Source of the DNA: Hugenholtzia roseola DSM 9546
GTDB lineage: Bacteria > Bacteroidota > Bacteroidia > Cytophagales > Bernardetiaceae
NCBI RefSeq assembly: GCF_000422585.1
Contig: NZ_KE383882.1
Span: 17,669-81,668 of the forward strand
Length of the DNA stretch: 64,000 nt
Direction: 5' to 3'
Under the pieces are notes generated by a model that saw only the letters and a list, made by a program, of their open reading frames with translations, was not told the origin of the DNA and made no database searches. This document shows, piece after piece, positions 51,709 through 61,448 of the stretch (positions within the stretch are counted from its first letter, which is position 1; each line of letters opens with the position of its first letter). Made by a program: the position numbers and the translations under genes.

Positions 51709-54700
51709 CTAATTTGGGTCTAAAAAAGCACCGCCAAGAAGCCGTTGCGTCAGCCCTTCAAGTTTATCGGCTTCCTTTTCCAATAGAAAATGCAGGCTAT
51801 ATACGTCTTGCCACTGCTCAAAAGTCTGTGCAAGGTCGTCAGGAAAATGGCTTGCCCAAGCCTCTGCCACAAAAGCGCGTCTTTCCTGTGGCATTTCTTG
51901 TATCCAGATTAAAAGTTGCGCCAAAAAAAGCTCTTTCAAGTAGCTATGTTTTTGAATAAAAAACAAATTTTCTTTTACTTTTTCTGCACCTTTTTTAGCC
52001 TCTTCTACCCAAATCTCCCAGATGCCTTCCAAAAGCCGCAGAAGGGCAACTTTTTCAAAAGTGGCAAGGAAAGCCCTTATTTTTTCTAACCAAAACGAAG
52101 CAGGCAGATTTTCTTGTTCTATAAATTTAAAAAATTGTACTATATCTTCCTTTATCTGATTTTGTACTTCGCCATTTTTGGCAAAATCTTCGTTTTCCCA
52201 AGGCAAGGTAGCCCATTCCAAAAATAGGTGCGTGCTGCTATGTGCCTCAAATTCAGCCTGCAATTCCTGTGCAAAGACCTCTTTTCGGCTTTGTGCCAAA
52301 CAAAATTCATACTGCTTTTCATAGGCTTTTCGCTGAAATGCCCCTACACTAAGATATTGCAAATACAAACCATATTTTAAATAAGTTTCTATTTTGGTCT
52401 TGTGTTTTTCCCTTTGAAAGTAAGTGCTGACGGTTTCTCTTTCTATCCTTTCGGGTAAAAAAGTGCTTTGTAGCCACTGCTCGAAGGCTTTTTCTAAGGT
52501 TAAGTCTTGATGTTCTTTCGGAAAGATATAAAAAGCATCTTCGCTTTTATAGTGCCAAGCCTCAATGATTTGAAGTTTGATAAAAAGTTCTAAAATTTGT
52601 TCTACTTTTAAAAATCTATCCGTAGCACGCACAAAAAAGCGGAAATCCAACTCTTTGATGGAAAGGGTAAAAGGCAAATTCTGTTTGAAATCTTTTTCAA
52701 AACGCGAATAAAGGTGCAAGGCAAAAGCTGCATCTTCACTAAGCGAATCCCTTTCGGAAGCCCATTGATGCAGGGCTTTATAGGCATCTTGTCCGAACCA
52801 ACTTATCTCACGGCTTTGATTTTTAAGCGCGTCCAGAGGCGTTTGGGGCAGAAAAAGTTTTTTCATAACTTCTTCATTTTCAGGCTTTTCAGGCGTAAAA
52901 AGCACAAAAATTTCGCTTTCCCGACTCGCCACAATGGTTTGGAAGAAAGTGTCAAAAGTGAGGCTTGCCCCATAAAAGATAATAAAATCGAGGGCGGGCA
53001 AATCTATGCCCAAAGCCAACGCCGCCGTAGTGGTTAGCAAATCAATCCTACCCTCAAAAAAACGCTGCTCCACCTCTTGCTGGTACGCCAAAAAGACGCG
53101 CTCGTCTTGGATTGGTTCGGTAGGAAGCTGCTCTGCCCAATAAAAAACGTCGGTTTTGAGGTCAAATTTGAGCCTTTCTGCCAATAGGACACAGCCCGTA
53201 CTGCCATTGATTTGAGGCGTGATAACGATACCCCTCTGCCCTGCTGCCAATTTCTGACGCAACAATACCGTTAGGGGCAAATACTTATTTTCACCTACTT
53301 CTAAAACGTTGATTTTCAAATCGTTGCGCTGATAGTGCCACGCCGTAAAACGCGCCTCTGGTGAAATTTCTGCCAAACGGCACAGTTCTTTTTGCAGCAC
53401 CTTAGTAGCCGCAGAAGAAAGAAATTGCGCTCGCCACTTATCGGCTTGTGTTAGGGCTTTGATGCGCCTTAGAGCCTGCAAATAGGGCAGACTAAACTCT
53501 TGATGCCATTCCAAAAGCAAATGCGCCTGCTCGAAGACCCAAAAGAGTTGATGATTTTCATTGGCTTTTTTTATGATTTTAGACCAAAATTCATTTTTTA
53601 TGGCATTATCCCAAGCGGCAGGAGTGAGCAAAATAAAATCGTGCGCCAAAAAAAGTGCAGGATTATCCTGAAAAGGGGCGAAGTCGAATTTTTTATGAAG
53701 GACAAGGTAGTTTTTAAGATTCAACTTTTCAAATCTTCTCACCCAAAAACGCATCAGACTTTCGGTAGGAAAGAAAAGACAAGTGGTTTGTTTTGTCCAA
53801 AGAGCCGCCATTTTTTGTACCAAAAGTAGCGGCAAAAGTCGCTCGCTGCGCTCTGGAAAGAAAAAGGCATTTGCACCCTGCACTTGGTTTAGGGTCTGGG
53901 CAATATGCCACTGCCTTTGAGCCGAAGGAGGCATTTGTGAAAACCACTCGGCATAAAAATAAGCCCAACTCGATTGATTGCTTGTCTTATTTTGAGGAGG
54001 GGCAAAAGTAGGCTCGTAGGCGTGCTTTTCGGCGCGAAGTCCTTGATTATCAAAGGTATTGCGTACCCAAATGAGTTCGGGTGCCGCAAGGTGTTCATCA
54101 GTTTGGTGCAGGCGAATAGAAAAATCTATCGCAAAAAAATCTTGGTGGCGGGCTTTAAAACGACGCAATTCCTCTCTATCTTCTGACCAGTGCAAAGTCA
54201 GGCGAGGAGGCGTAGCGCGGTAGTTTGGGTTTATGATAGCCGATAGATGTTGAAATTTTAACATCAAATTTTGAAATGCCCATTCAACCAAAATAGGCTT
54301 TATCTCACTTTCAACAGAAAAAAAAGCAAGTTTCCATTCTGTGTCCCAACGCAAAGCCTTTCTTTCTAAAAGTGCCAAAAAAAGGCGTTCCAAACGCGCT
54401 AAGGCGGTAGGAAACCAAAATTGTCGCATCAAAGCCTGTGAAAGGAAAACAGAAGCCCCTCTTTGGTAGGCTTGCAAACGCTCTTTAAACTGATTTTTGG
54501 AAAGATGATGGTGCAAGGCAGCCATTTTCGCTTTCAAAGATGCACTATTTTGTAAAATTTCTTGTGAAGAAAAAAAGAAAACCTGCACGCCTTCATTTTT
54601 GAGTTTTTCATCTATCAAGATGTCTGTTTTGTCTATTAAAATGGCAGTTTTGAAGGGTGCTAAATAAAAATCAATTTTTAAATTTTCTGCACTATCCCAC

Positions 54701-55050
54701 TTGAAATCGGGCTGCCAAAGGGGGTGCAGATAGGCAAAAAAGCCCAAATATTGTGGCAGATGTTGGTAGTACAATTCTTTCGCTGCCGAACCGTCCTGCA
54801 AACGATTCCAGACCAAAGCTGTCCCCTCGGCTGCCAATAGCTCGAAGGTATCGGTAGGAAAAGCCGCCTGTCCTAATTTCTCCGCCAAAAAGCTGCTCAA
54901 AGGCGCAGGGCTTTGCTTTTGGAAAAAAGCCACCCAAAAATGCGTAAGCGTATCCAAAGGCGTATCGGCAATCTGCCCCTCCCTTTGCGGTAGGTTTGCC
55001 ACTTCAAAAAAAGGACTCACACGCGCGTAATTGGCTTGAAAAATAGGCAT
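51709..55050 (-). CDS. RecQ-like SF2 protein with degenerate helicase motifs
   Basis: 1113 residues from the ATG at 55050; a GTG seven codons upstream is an alternative. About 120-170 (LKIDFYLAPFKTAILID ... GVQVFFFSSQEIL) resembles the DUF559/PD-(D/E)xK fold fused to some RecQ helicases, but lacks clear catalytic acids. Around 375-415 the FREGQ...PTGSGKS region reads QWHIAQTLNQ...FFFPERSERLLPLLL, so Walker A is gone. Near 507 the DEAH box reads FEQAHLLLEWHQEFSLPYL, preserving the RecQ context but with the first Asp replaced. Motif V is kept: LLTTTAALALGIDLPALDFIIFYGASL; motif VI is QTIVASRES instead of Q-x-x-GRxGR. The C-terminal ~400 residues are helical. Probably non-catalytic. Confidence 0.72.
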   Translation of the reverse strand: MPIFQANYARVSPFFEVANLPQREGQIADTPLDTLTHFWVAFFQKQSPAPLSSFLAEKLGQAAFPTDTFELLAAEGTALVWNRLQDGSAAKELYYQHLPQYLGFFAYLHPLWQPDFKWDSAENLKIDFYLAPFKTAILIDKTDILIDEKLKNEGVQVFFFSSQEILQNSASLKAKMAALHHHLSKNQFKERLQAYQRGASVFLSQALMRQFWFPTALARLERLFLALLERKALRWDTEWKLAFFSVESEIKPILVEWAFQNLMLKFQHLSAIINPNYRATPPRLTLHWSEDREELRRFKARHQDFFAIDFSIRLHQTDEHLAAPELIWVRNTFDNQGLRAEKHAYEPTFAPPQNKTSNQSSWAYFYAEWFSQMPPSAQRQWHIAQTLNQVQGANAFFFPERSERLLPLLLVQKMAALWTKQTTCLFFPTESLMRFWVRRFEKLNLKNYLVLHKKFDFAPFQDNPALFLAHDFILLTPAAWDNAIKNEFWSKIIKKANENHQLFWVFEQAHLLLEWHQEFSLPYLQALRRIKALTQADKWRAQFLSSAATKVLQKELCRLAEISPEARFTAWHYQRNDLKINVLEVGENKYLPLTVLLRQKLAAGQRGIVITPQINGSTGCVLLAERLKFDLKTDVFYWAEQLPTEPIQDERVFLAYQQEVEQRFFEGRIDLLTTTAALALGIDLPALDFIIFYGASLTFDTFFQTIVASRESEIFVLFTPEKPENEEVMKKLFLPQTPLDALKNQSREISWFGQDAYKALHQWASERDSLSEDAAFALHLYSRFEKDFKQNLPFTLSIKELDFRFFVRATDRFLKVEQILELFIKLQIIEAWHYKSEDAFYIFPKEHQDLTLEKAFEQWLQSTFLPERIERETVSTYFQREKHKTKIETYLKYGLYLQYLSVGAFQRKAYEKQYEFCLAQSRKEVFAQELQAEFEAHSSTHLFLEWATLPWENEDFAKNGEVQNQIKEDIVQFFKFIEQENLPASFWLEKIRAFLATFEKVALLRLLEGIWEIWVEEAKKGAEKVKENLFFIQKHSYLKELFLAQLLIWIQEMPQERRAFVAEAWASHFPDDLAQTFEQWQDVYSLHFLLEKEADKLEGLTQRLLGGAFLDPN

Positions 55051-55075
55051 AAAGATTCCGTTTTTATTCACAATT

Positions 55076-55957
55076 TCAACTAAAAAGGCGCGACAAAGTC
55101 TGCTCGATAAGCCCCTCTACATACATTTGAGGGTTAGAAGCAAATTCGCCCGTTTGTCTATTGGCTAAAATGGCATTTAGCGAAAGCACCTGATGCCCTA
55201 AAATCTTACCAAAAGCATAATAACCAGCCGTTTCCATCTCCAAATTCGTCAGACGCAAGGATTCAGCCCCTAAATCATACCGAAACGCCGCCAATTTTTC
55301 AATTAGATTTGGCATAGCAGGCGTGCAGCGCAAAACGCGCCCTTGCGGTGCATAAAAGCCACAAGCCGTAAGCGTTGTGCCGCGTATCATATCAAAACCA
55401 ACTTTGTCTATCAAAGCACTATCGGCTTGGGCAGTGTAGGGTAGGAAAGGCAGGGCAATTTGTTTTTGTAGGGCTTCGAGCATTTGCTTTTCTTGCTCAC
55501 TTTGTGGCATTTGGTAGAAACTACCCAAAGCATCTAATCCGACTGCCCTTTGTGAGGCTAAAAACGAACCGACAGGAATATTGGGCTGTATCGTTCCCGA
55601 AGTGCCAATTCGGATAAGGCGAAAGGAACGGACATCGGGGCGGACTTGGCGTTTTTCGAAGTCTATATTTGCCAGCGCGTCTAATTCGTTCATCAAGATG
55701 TCGATGTTGTCCGTTCCGATACCAGAGGAAATGACCATGAGCCGCTCGCCTTTGTATGTGCCAATGTGGGTTACAAATTCGCGCTTTTGGATACGGTGTG
55801 TAATATTTTGGAAATGGCGGCTTACCTCGCCTACCCGTTCAGGGTCTCCTACGGCAATGATGGTGTCGCAAAGATGCGCTTTTTGCAGATGCAGGTGATA
55901 GACACTTTGGTCAGGATTTAAGATAAGTTCGGAAGGGGCGAAGGCAGGAAAGGTCAT
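55076..55957 (-). CDS. Nucleoside phosphorylase (uridine phosphorylase family)
   Basis: 293 residues. It cleaves nucleosides with phosphate to free base and ribose 1-phosphate. Motifs: DTIIAVGDPERVGEVSRHF (phosphate loop), VISSGIGTDNIDILMNELDALANID, IRIGTSGTIQPNIPVGSFL, and NLEMETAGYYAFGKILGHQVLSLNAILANR with the ribose-binding Met-Glu. The sequence is closer to Udp-like than to DeoD-type enzymes; base specificity is not fixed. It is 25 bases upstream of the RecQ-like gene on the same strand. Confidence 0.93.
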   Translation of the reverse strand: MTFPAFAPSELILNPDQSVYHLHLQKAHLCDTIIAVGDPERVGEVSRHFQNITHRIQKREFVTHIGTYKGERLMVISSGIGTDNIDILMNELDALANIDFEKRQVRPDVRSFRLIRIGTSGTIQPNIPVGSFLASQRAVGLDALGSFYQMPQSEQEKQMLEALQKQIALPFLPYTAQADSALIDKVGFDMIRGTTLTACGFYAPQGRVLRCTPAMPNLIEKLAAFRYDLGAESLRLTNLEMETAGYYAFGKILGHQVLSLNAILANRQTGEFASNPQMYVEGLIEQTLSRLFS

Positions 55958-55995
55958 TTTTTGTGGTGTGTGGTTTCTTTTCTAAGATACAATTT

Positions 55996-56661
55996 TTAAT
56001 CTTGTGATGTTTGGGGCGGTGCTTGGGGTGCTGTTTTGGGTGGTGGCGGCGGAGTCTTCACTTCTAAAACATTGGCGTTGTATTTATTCATCATTTTTTC
56101 GATACCCAAAAAAGGAAAATAAAGGCAGGCTTTTACGGCATGCGCAATGATAAGGGGCAACTGCTCCATTTCTTGCGGCGTAAAATCGCCTAAGACGTAA
56201 TCCACTTGCGTTTGGTGGGAATCCATCTTTTCGGGCATGGTATCGCCCTTTACGCCAATACGCATGCGGTTGTATTCGTTGGTTCCAAGTGAATTTTCCA
56301 CGCTTTTCAAGCCATTGTGTCCGCCTGCGCTGCCTTTGGTTCGGGTGCGAATCTGACCAAAAGGCAAGGCTATGTCATCTGCCAAGACCAAGATATTTTG
56401 GGTCGGGATTTGCATTTTTTTCTTCCAATGCAAAAGAGGCGTGCCGCTATTGTTCATATACGTTGTGGGCTTAATGATATGAATACGCCGCATGTCGCCA
56501 TTCCACTTATAGTCCCAAAACATAAGGTCTGCATTTTGTTTGGTGCGAAATGCTATTTTAGCCTCCTTCGCAAGGGCATCTGCTATCATAAAACCGATAT
56601 TGTGGCGCGTATTGGCATACTTCTGACCAATATTTCCTAAGCCTGCGATAAGAAAATCCAT
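55996..56661 (-). CDS. pth: Peptidyl-tRNA hydrolase
   Basis: 221 residues. It releases tRNA from prematurely dropped peptidyl-tRNA. FLIAGLGNIGQKYANTRHNIGFMIAD holds the catalytic His. IKPTTYMNNSGTPLLHWKKK, LADDIALPFGQIRTRTKGSAGGHNGLKSVENSLGTNEYNRMRIGV follow in order (active-site Asn, Asp, Asn). The C-terminus has an added Pro-rich tail (VKTPPPPPKTAPQAPP) of about 25 residues beyond the usual end. It is 38 bases upstream of the nucleoside phosphorylase gene on the same strand. Confidence 0.97.
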   Translation of the reverse strand: MDFLIAGLGNIGQKYANTRHNIGFMIADALAKEAKIAFRTKQNADLMFWDYKWNGDMRRIHIIKPTTYMNNSGTPLLHWKKKMQIPTQNILVLADDIALPFGQIRTRTKGSAGGHNGLKSVENSLGTNEYNRMRIGVKGDTMPEKMDSHQTQVDYVLGDFTPQEMEQLPLIIAHAVKACLYFPFLGIEKMMNKYNANVLEVKTPPPPPKTAPQAPPQTSQD

Positions 56662-56712
56662 AGGAATAAGTTTGATTGATGTATTTTGGGTAGTAAATTA
56701 AAGAGAAGAAAT

Positions 56713-59268
56713 TTAATCAGCATAAAAGACACGCTTGACCCTTTCGCCTACATTCGTTAAGATTTCATAGGGAATTGTGCCAATTCGCTCTGCCAATTCG
56801 CTGACGGTAGGCTTTTCGCCAAAAACCACTACTTCGTCGCCTTCTGCTGCCTGCTCTATGTCGGTAAGGTCTATCATACACATGTCCATGCAGATATTGC
56901 CGATAGTGGGCGCAAATTTGCCATGCAAATAGACATAGCCAACGCCATTGCCAAAGGCACGCAAATAGCCGTCGGCGTAGCCAATCGCGAGCGTACCAAT
57001 TCGGGAAACTCTATTGAGTTTTCCTTTTCGGGAGTAGCCTACGGTCTGGTCGGGGGCAAGCGTCTTGATTTGCGAAATGGTGGTTTTGAGCGTGCCAATA
57101 GGCAAAAGCGCGTCTTGATGCACCTCTGCACTATCAACGCCATAAAGACCGATTCCCAATCTGACCATATCAAATTGCGCTTGTGGAAAACGCGCGATAC
57201 CTGCCGAATTGAGAAGATGTTTAAGCGTTTTGATGCCCAAACTGGCTTCAATCTTTGTCGCCATTTGTTGGAATTGGGCTATTTGCACCTGTGAAAATTC
57301 GTCATATTGGGCTTGGTCTGCCCCTGCCAAATGCGAAAAGAGGCTCACAATTTTGAGCTTGTCTTCGTTGCGCTTCAAAAGGTCTAAAAGGAGAGGCAAA
57401 TCCTGCTCTTCGAAGCCCAAACGGTGCATGCCCGTATCGAGTTTGAGGTGAATGGGATAGCGTTTTTGCAAGTCCTGTTCGCTTAATTTACTATTTTGGC
57501 GATAAGCCATTTTCTGGTTTTCCTCCAAAAAGCGCAGGTATTCGGTCAGCAGGCGCAAACTGTATATTTCAGGCTCTAAATCATAGCGCAACAAGGTTTC
57601 GAAACTTTCCACTGTGGGGTTCATGACCATAATGGGCAGGTAGATGCCATTTTCGCGCAAAGCCACGCCTTCGTCGGGATACGCCACTGCCAAATAATCT
57701 GCACGATGGTACTGTAAAAGATGCGCCACTTCAAAATTGCCACTGCCATAGGCAAAGGCTTTGACCATGACCATAATTTTGGTGCGCCGATTGAGCAAAT
57801 TGCGGTAAAAATTGAGGTTGTGCGTCAGGGCATTGAGGCTAATTTCGAGTTTAGTGCCATGTATTTTTTGCTCTAATAGCTGCACAATTTTTTCAAACTC
57901 AAACCTTCTGCCGCCTTTTATCAAAATCATCTCATTTTCGAAGGCAATTTTTTTGCCTTCAAAAGCCTTGAAAAATGCCGCCGTATGGGGAAAAGTCTGC
58001 ACAGTGGGCGCGTCTATCAGCCCTTTTGTCGTTTGTAGGGTAGTCGCATTTGAAAGTGCCGCTACAAAGGTGCTAAATCTTTCGCCAATGCCAATGATGC
58101 GGTGAATATTCTGCTCGGCGCAAAGATGCACTATTTTTTCATAGACTTCGGCACTGCTGCCCTCTTCGGGCAAATCGGAAAGGATAGCCGTTTTGTCGTT
58201 TTTTTGTTGATTTTGTCCGAAGAAATCGAGGGCGATTTTTAGCCCTGCTAAATCGTTATTGTAGGTGTCATCTATCAAAAGCGTATTATTGATGCCCTTT
58301 TTGAGTTCTAAGCGCATGGGAATATTGCGCAATCGCTCTATCTTGTATTGGATTTCTTCGGTGGAATAGTCGAAGAAAAGCATCACGACGATACAATGCA
58401 GTGCGTTTTCGAAGTGAGCGGGGTCGGTAAAGGGTACGTGTAGGTGGTGCGTTTTTTGGTTGCGATAATCATAAAGCCCAACGCTATAACCGTCGTCATT
58501 CCTATCGCAATAGCGGAGCGATACTTGGTCGCGCTGGCTCTGCCCCGTTGCCCAACCAAATATTTTGAGGTTTGGCAAAGCATTTTGCGCTTCTTCTACA
58601 ATTTGTGTGTAAATGTCGCGCACAATAAGAAATTTTGCCTGACCAAAAAGTTTGAGCTTTTCTATAATTTTGGCTCGCTGCGAAGGGAAATTTTCGCTGT
58701 GTGCCGTTCCGATATTGGTAAAGATGCCTATTTGGGGCTGAATAATCTGCGCCAAAGCCTGCATTTCATCAGGGCGCGAAATCCCTGCCTCGAAGATAGC
58801 CAACTGGTGCTGGCTATTGATTTCCCAAACAGAAAGTGGCACGCCAATTTGAGAATTGTAGCTTTTCGGACTCTTGACAATAGAAATGCTATCGCCCAAA
58901 AGTTGTGAGAGCCATTCCTTTACTATCGTCTTGCCATTGCTACCTGTAATGCCAATAACGGGAATTTTGAACTGACTTCGGTGAAAAGCAGCCAACTCTT
59001 GTAGTGCCTGCAAAGTATCAGGGACGAGGAAAAAATCTGCCTCTTCGAGCCATTCGGGGCTTATCTTCTCCATCTGACTCACGACAAAATACGCCACACC
59101 CTTTCCGACCAATTCGCCAATGAAATCGTGTCCATCGCGATTTGCGCCTGCTAAGGCAAAAAACACCGTCTGGGAAGGGAGCGAAACCTTGCGGCTATCG
59201 GTCAGAAGTTGTTTGCCTTGTAAGGTAGAATAGTGTTCTGAAAGTAGGGTAGGTTTGAAAAGTGGCAT
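56713..59268 (-). CDS. Bifunctional MurF ligase / alanine racemase
   Basis: 851 residues from the ATG at 59268 (MPLFKPTLLSEHYSTLQ). The N-terminal MurF part (about 1-455) adds D-Ala-D-Ala to UDP-MurNAc-tripeptide and has TDSRKVSLPSQTVFFALAG, GITGSNGKTIVKEW (P-loop), KSPKSYNSQIGVPLSVWEI, FEAGIS, and DDTYNNDLAGLKIALDFF. The C-terminal alanine racemase (about 470-851) has LEISLNALTHNLNFYRNLL, MVMVKAFAYGSGN with the PLP lysine, HLKLDTGMHRLGF, and GNICMDMCMIDLT. It couples D-Ala production to its use in peptidoglycan. This fusion is characteristic of Bacteroidota. Confidence 0.97.
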   Translation of the reverse strand: MPLFKPTLLSEHYSTLQGKQLLTDSRKVSLPSQTVFFALAGANRDGHDFIGELVGKGVAYFVVSQMEKISPEWLEEADFFLVPDTLQALQELAAFHRSQFKIPVIGITGSNGKTIVKEWLSQLLGDSISIVKSPKSYNSQIGVPLSVWEINSQHQLAIFEAGISRPDEMQALAQIIQPQIGIFTNIGTAHSENFPSQRAKIIEKLKLFGQAKFLIVRDIYTQIVEEAQNALPNLKIFGWATGQSQRDQVSLRYCDRNDDGYSVGLYDYRNQKTHHLHVPFTDPAHFENALHCIVVMLFFDYSTEEIQYKIERLRNIPMRLELKKGINNTLLIDDTYNNDLAGLKIALDFFGQNQQKNDKTAILSDLPEEGSSAEVYEKIVHLCAEQNIHRIIGIGERFSTFVAALSNATTLQTTKGLIDAPTVQTFPHTAAFFKAFEGKKIAFENEMILIKGGRRFEFEKIVQLLEQKIHGTKLEISLNALTHNLNFYRNLLNRRTKIMVMVKAFAYGSGNFEVAHLLQYHRADYLAVAYPDEGVALRENGIYLPIMVMNPTVESFETLLRYDLEPEIYSLRLLTEYLRFLEENQKMAYRQNSKLSEQDLQKRYPIHLKLDTGMHRLGFEEQDLPLLLDLLKRNEDKLKIVSLFSHLAGADQAQYDEFSQVQIAQFQQMATKIEASLGIKTLKHLLNSAGIARFPQAQFDMVRLGIGLYGVDSAEVHQDALLPIGTLKTTISQIKTLAPDQTVGYSRKGKLNRVSRIGTLAIGYADGYLRAFGNGVGYVYLHGKFAPTIGNICMDMCMIDLTDIEQAAEGDEVVVFGEKPTVSELAERIGTIPYEILTNVGERVKRVFYAD

Positions 59269-59394
59269 AAAAGAAGAGGGCTTGACCAACGAAACAACCA
59301 AAAAACAGACATTTGAAGTGAGCAAAGATAAGAAAAGAAAACAAAACGAAAACGCACCATCACCCTATCTATTTTCAAATCGCGCTTCGTTTTG

Positions 59395-59480
59395 CCCCTA
59401 CGAAATTTTATTTTTTGTCTAAAAATGCAATTTTTTTGTAATAAAAATCAGGACAAGGCAGTGCCTTGTCCCTACAACTC
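59395..59480 (+). repeat. Partial MITE-like copy F
   Basis: It keeps CTACGAAATTTTATTTTTTGTC and the AGGACAAGGCAGTGCCTTGTCC palindrome but has lost both ends. It lies between pgk and murF-alr. Confidence 0.5.
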
Positions 59481-59506
59481 GCGCTACCTTACTTCGGACT
59501 TTTTAC

Positions 59507-60691
59507 TTAGTCCATCAAAGCGGCTACGCCGGGCAAAATTTTACCCTCCATGTATTCCAAAAGTGCGCCGCCACCTGTTGATACATAAGAAACGCTTTGG
59601 GCTGCTCCCATTTGCTTGATAGCCGCTGCCGAATCGCCGCCGCCAATAAGTGAAAAAGCCCCTTTTTGCGTTGCTTCTACCACACTTTTGGCAATCGCTG
59701 CCGTCCCTTTGGCAAAATTAGGCATTTCAAAGACCCCCATCGGACCATTCCAAAGTAGGGTCTTGGAATTGTGTATCAGTTTTGCAAAGTCGGCTTGTGC
59801 GGCACTGCCGATGTCTAAGCCCATCTTATCCGCAGGGAGCGCATCACTTGGGAGCTGCTGATACGGACTTTCGTTTGAAAACGCCTCCGCCACGACGCTA
59901 TCCTGTGGGAGGTGAATCGTTACGCCCATCTCTTGCGCCTTTTTGAGTAGCTCTGCCGCCACTTCCACTTTATCCGCCTCCAAAAGGGACTTTCCAATTT
60001 CCCAACCCTTTGCCTTGAAGAAGGTATAAGCCATGCCGCCCCCGATAATTAGGTGGTCTATTTTGGGTAATAATTTTTCTATGATGAGAATTTTGTCCGA
60101 AATCTTCGCGCCTCCCATGATAGCCGTAAAGGGGCGTTCTGCCTTTTCTAAGACCTTGTTGGCGTTTTCTATTTCGGCTTGCATGACCTTGCCACAAATT
60201 TTTTCTGTAAAATATTTGGCTACCCCTGTGGTGGAGGCATGCGCTCGATGTGCCGCACCGAAGGCATCATTGACGTATATTTCGCCATGACGGGCTAAGG
60301 CTTGGGCAAAAGCAGGGTCATTTTGGGTTTCTTCGGTATAATAGCGAACATTCTCCAAAAGCAAGACCTCCCCGCTTTTAAGATTTTGGGAAAGCCTTTC
60401 TGCTTCCTGCCCAATGCAGTCGGGTGCGAAAAGCACCTGTCGCGCTAAGGCTTTTTCTAAATAGGCGCGGACATGCACCAAAGAATATTTGGCTTCCCTA
60501 TTTTTAGGTCTGCCAAAGTGCGACATCAAAACCAAAGCTCCCCCTTGCGCTAAAATATAACGCAGGGTAGGCAGGGTAGCAGCAAGGCGCGTGTCGTCCG
60601 TAATTTCAAATTGTGCATTGAGCGGAACGTTGAAATCTACGCGCACCAAAACGCGCTTTCCTTCAAAATGGGCATCTTCTAAGAATCGCAT
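59507..60691 (-). CDS. pgk: Phosphoglycerate kinase
   Basis: 394 residues from the ATG at 60691 (MRFLEDAHFEGKRVLVRVDFNVPL); 42 further upstream codons are not family-like. It makes ATP from 1,3-bisphosphoglycerate in glycolysis. Motifs: VLMSHFGRPKNREAKYSL, LLLENVRYYTEE, VNDAFGAAHRAHASTTGVAKYF, AIMGGAKISDKILIIEKLL, DIGSAAQADFAKLI, LLWNGPMGVFEMPNFAKGT and the nucleotide-binding LIGGGDSAAAIKQMG. Standard length. Confidence 0.98.
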   Translation of the reverse strand: MRFLEDAHFEGKRVLVRVDFNVPLNAQFEITDDTRLAATLPTLRYILAQGGALVLMSHFGRPKNREAKYSLVHVRAYLEKALARQVLFAPDCIGQEAERLSQNLKSGEVLLLENVRYYTEETQNDPAFAQALARHGEIYVNDAFGAAHRAHASTTGVAKYFTEKICGKVMQAEIENANKVLEKAERPFTAIMGGAKISDKILIIEKLLPKIDHLIIGGGMAYTFFKAKGWEIGKSLLEADKVEVAAELLKKAQEMGVTIHLPQDSVVAEAFSNESPYQQLPSDALPADKMGLDIGSAAQADFAKLIHNSKTLLWNGPMGVFEMPNFAKGTAAIAKSVVEATQKGAFSLIGGGDSAAAIKQMGAAQSVSYVSTGGGALLEYMEGKILPGVAALMD

Positions 60692-60908
60692 CACAAGATT
60701 TTTTGGATAAATGGGATTGATAAAGCATTTGCAGCAACTTCGCGACGGTCTGTATCTTTTGCCGAAACAAGCAAACTTTACAGCCTTGAAAGATGCCACA
60801 AACAGACTCACCCTCACAAAAAGAGATAAGGCTGCAAAGATATTCGAAAAAGACGACTTTTTTTAGTAGCAAGACAACGTTTTGAGCCAAGCCTGCGTTT
60901 ATATTTTT

Positions 60909-60923
60909 TGCAACAAGGTTGCA
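60909..60923. promoter_or_regulatory. Palindromic operator, TGCAAC-AAG-GTTGCA
   Basis: A perfect 6-3-6 inverted repeat, 30 bases before the MerC-like start. The half-sites are identical to those of the palindrome at 17662 upstream of the CobW GTPase. Confidence 0.75.
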
Positions 60924-60953
60924 CGTATCAAGAAAAAAGCGTAATTTTGAGCT

Positions 60954-61448
60954 ATGAAATTCAAAGACTTGGGAAAGATAAAAGCAGATGTAGCGGGCAT
61001 GTTCGCCTCTACTTTGTGTTTGCTGCACTGTTTGGCAGCACCGCTTTTTTTGGCACTGCAAACGGGTTTGCAAAGTGCCTATCATGGGGTAGAGTTTTTC
61101 TCTACGGCAGAGGCGCATAGCCACGTGCATGGGCAGCAGGAGCTACACCACCACGATACGGCAAGCACTTGGCTCGTGCATTGGCACATGCTCGACTACG
61201 CCTTTATCGTCTTTGCCCTTATTGCTATTTATTTTGCCACACGCCATTCACAAGCCAAACGCCTATCAACGCTTTTGTGGATGATGGGGCTACTCTTTTC
61301 TGCCGCCCTCCTTTTAGAGCATCAAATTCCTGCCTTTACATACGTAGGTTATTTTGCTTCTTTGATGCTTATTATTTTACACCTTTTGCATTGGCAAGCC
61401 GAAAAAAAGGCGCAGCAAGTTTGTAAGGTGCAAACGCCGCCCTGTTAG
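60954..61448 (+). CDS. MerC-like membrane protein with His-rich loop
   Basis: 164 residues. Four helices: about 12-35 with the MerC-type CLLHCLAAPLF Cys motif, 75-92, 100-120 and 122-145. The loop between the first two helices is His-rich (HSHVHGQQELHHHD), typical of zinc or other divalent-metal transport proteins. The C-terminus ends VQTPPC. The TGCAAC/GTTGCA palindrome just upstream suggests metal-dependent repression. MerC-family members in Bacteroidota may carry zinc or mercury; zinc is favoured here by the shared site with the CobW gene. Confidence 0.88.
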   Translation: MKFKDLGKIKADVAGMFASTLCLLHCLAAPLFLALQTGLQSAYHGVEFFSTAEAHSHVHGQQELHHHDTASTWLVHWHMLDYAFIVFALIAIYFATRHSQAKRLSTLLWMMGLLFSAALLLEHQIPAFTYVGYFASLMLIILHLLHWQAEKKAQQVCKVQTPPC

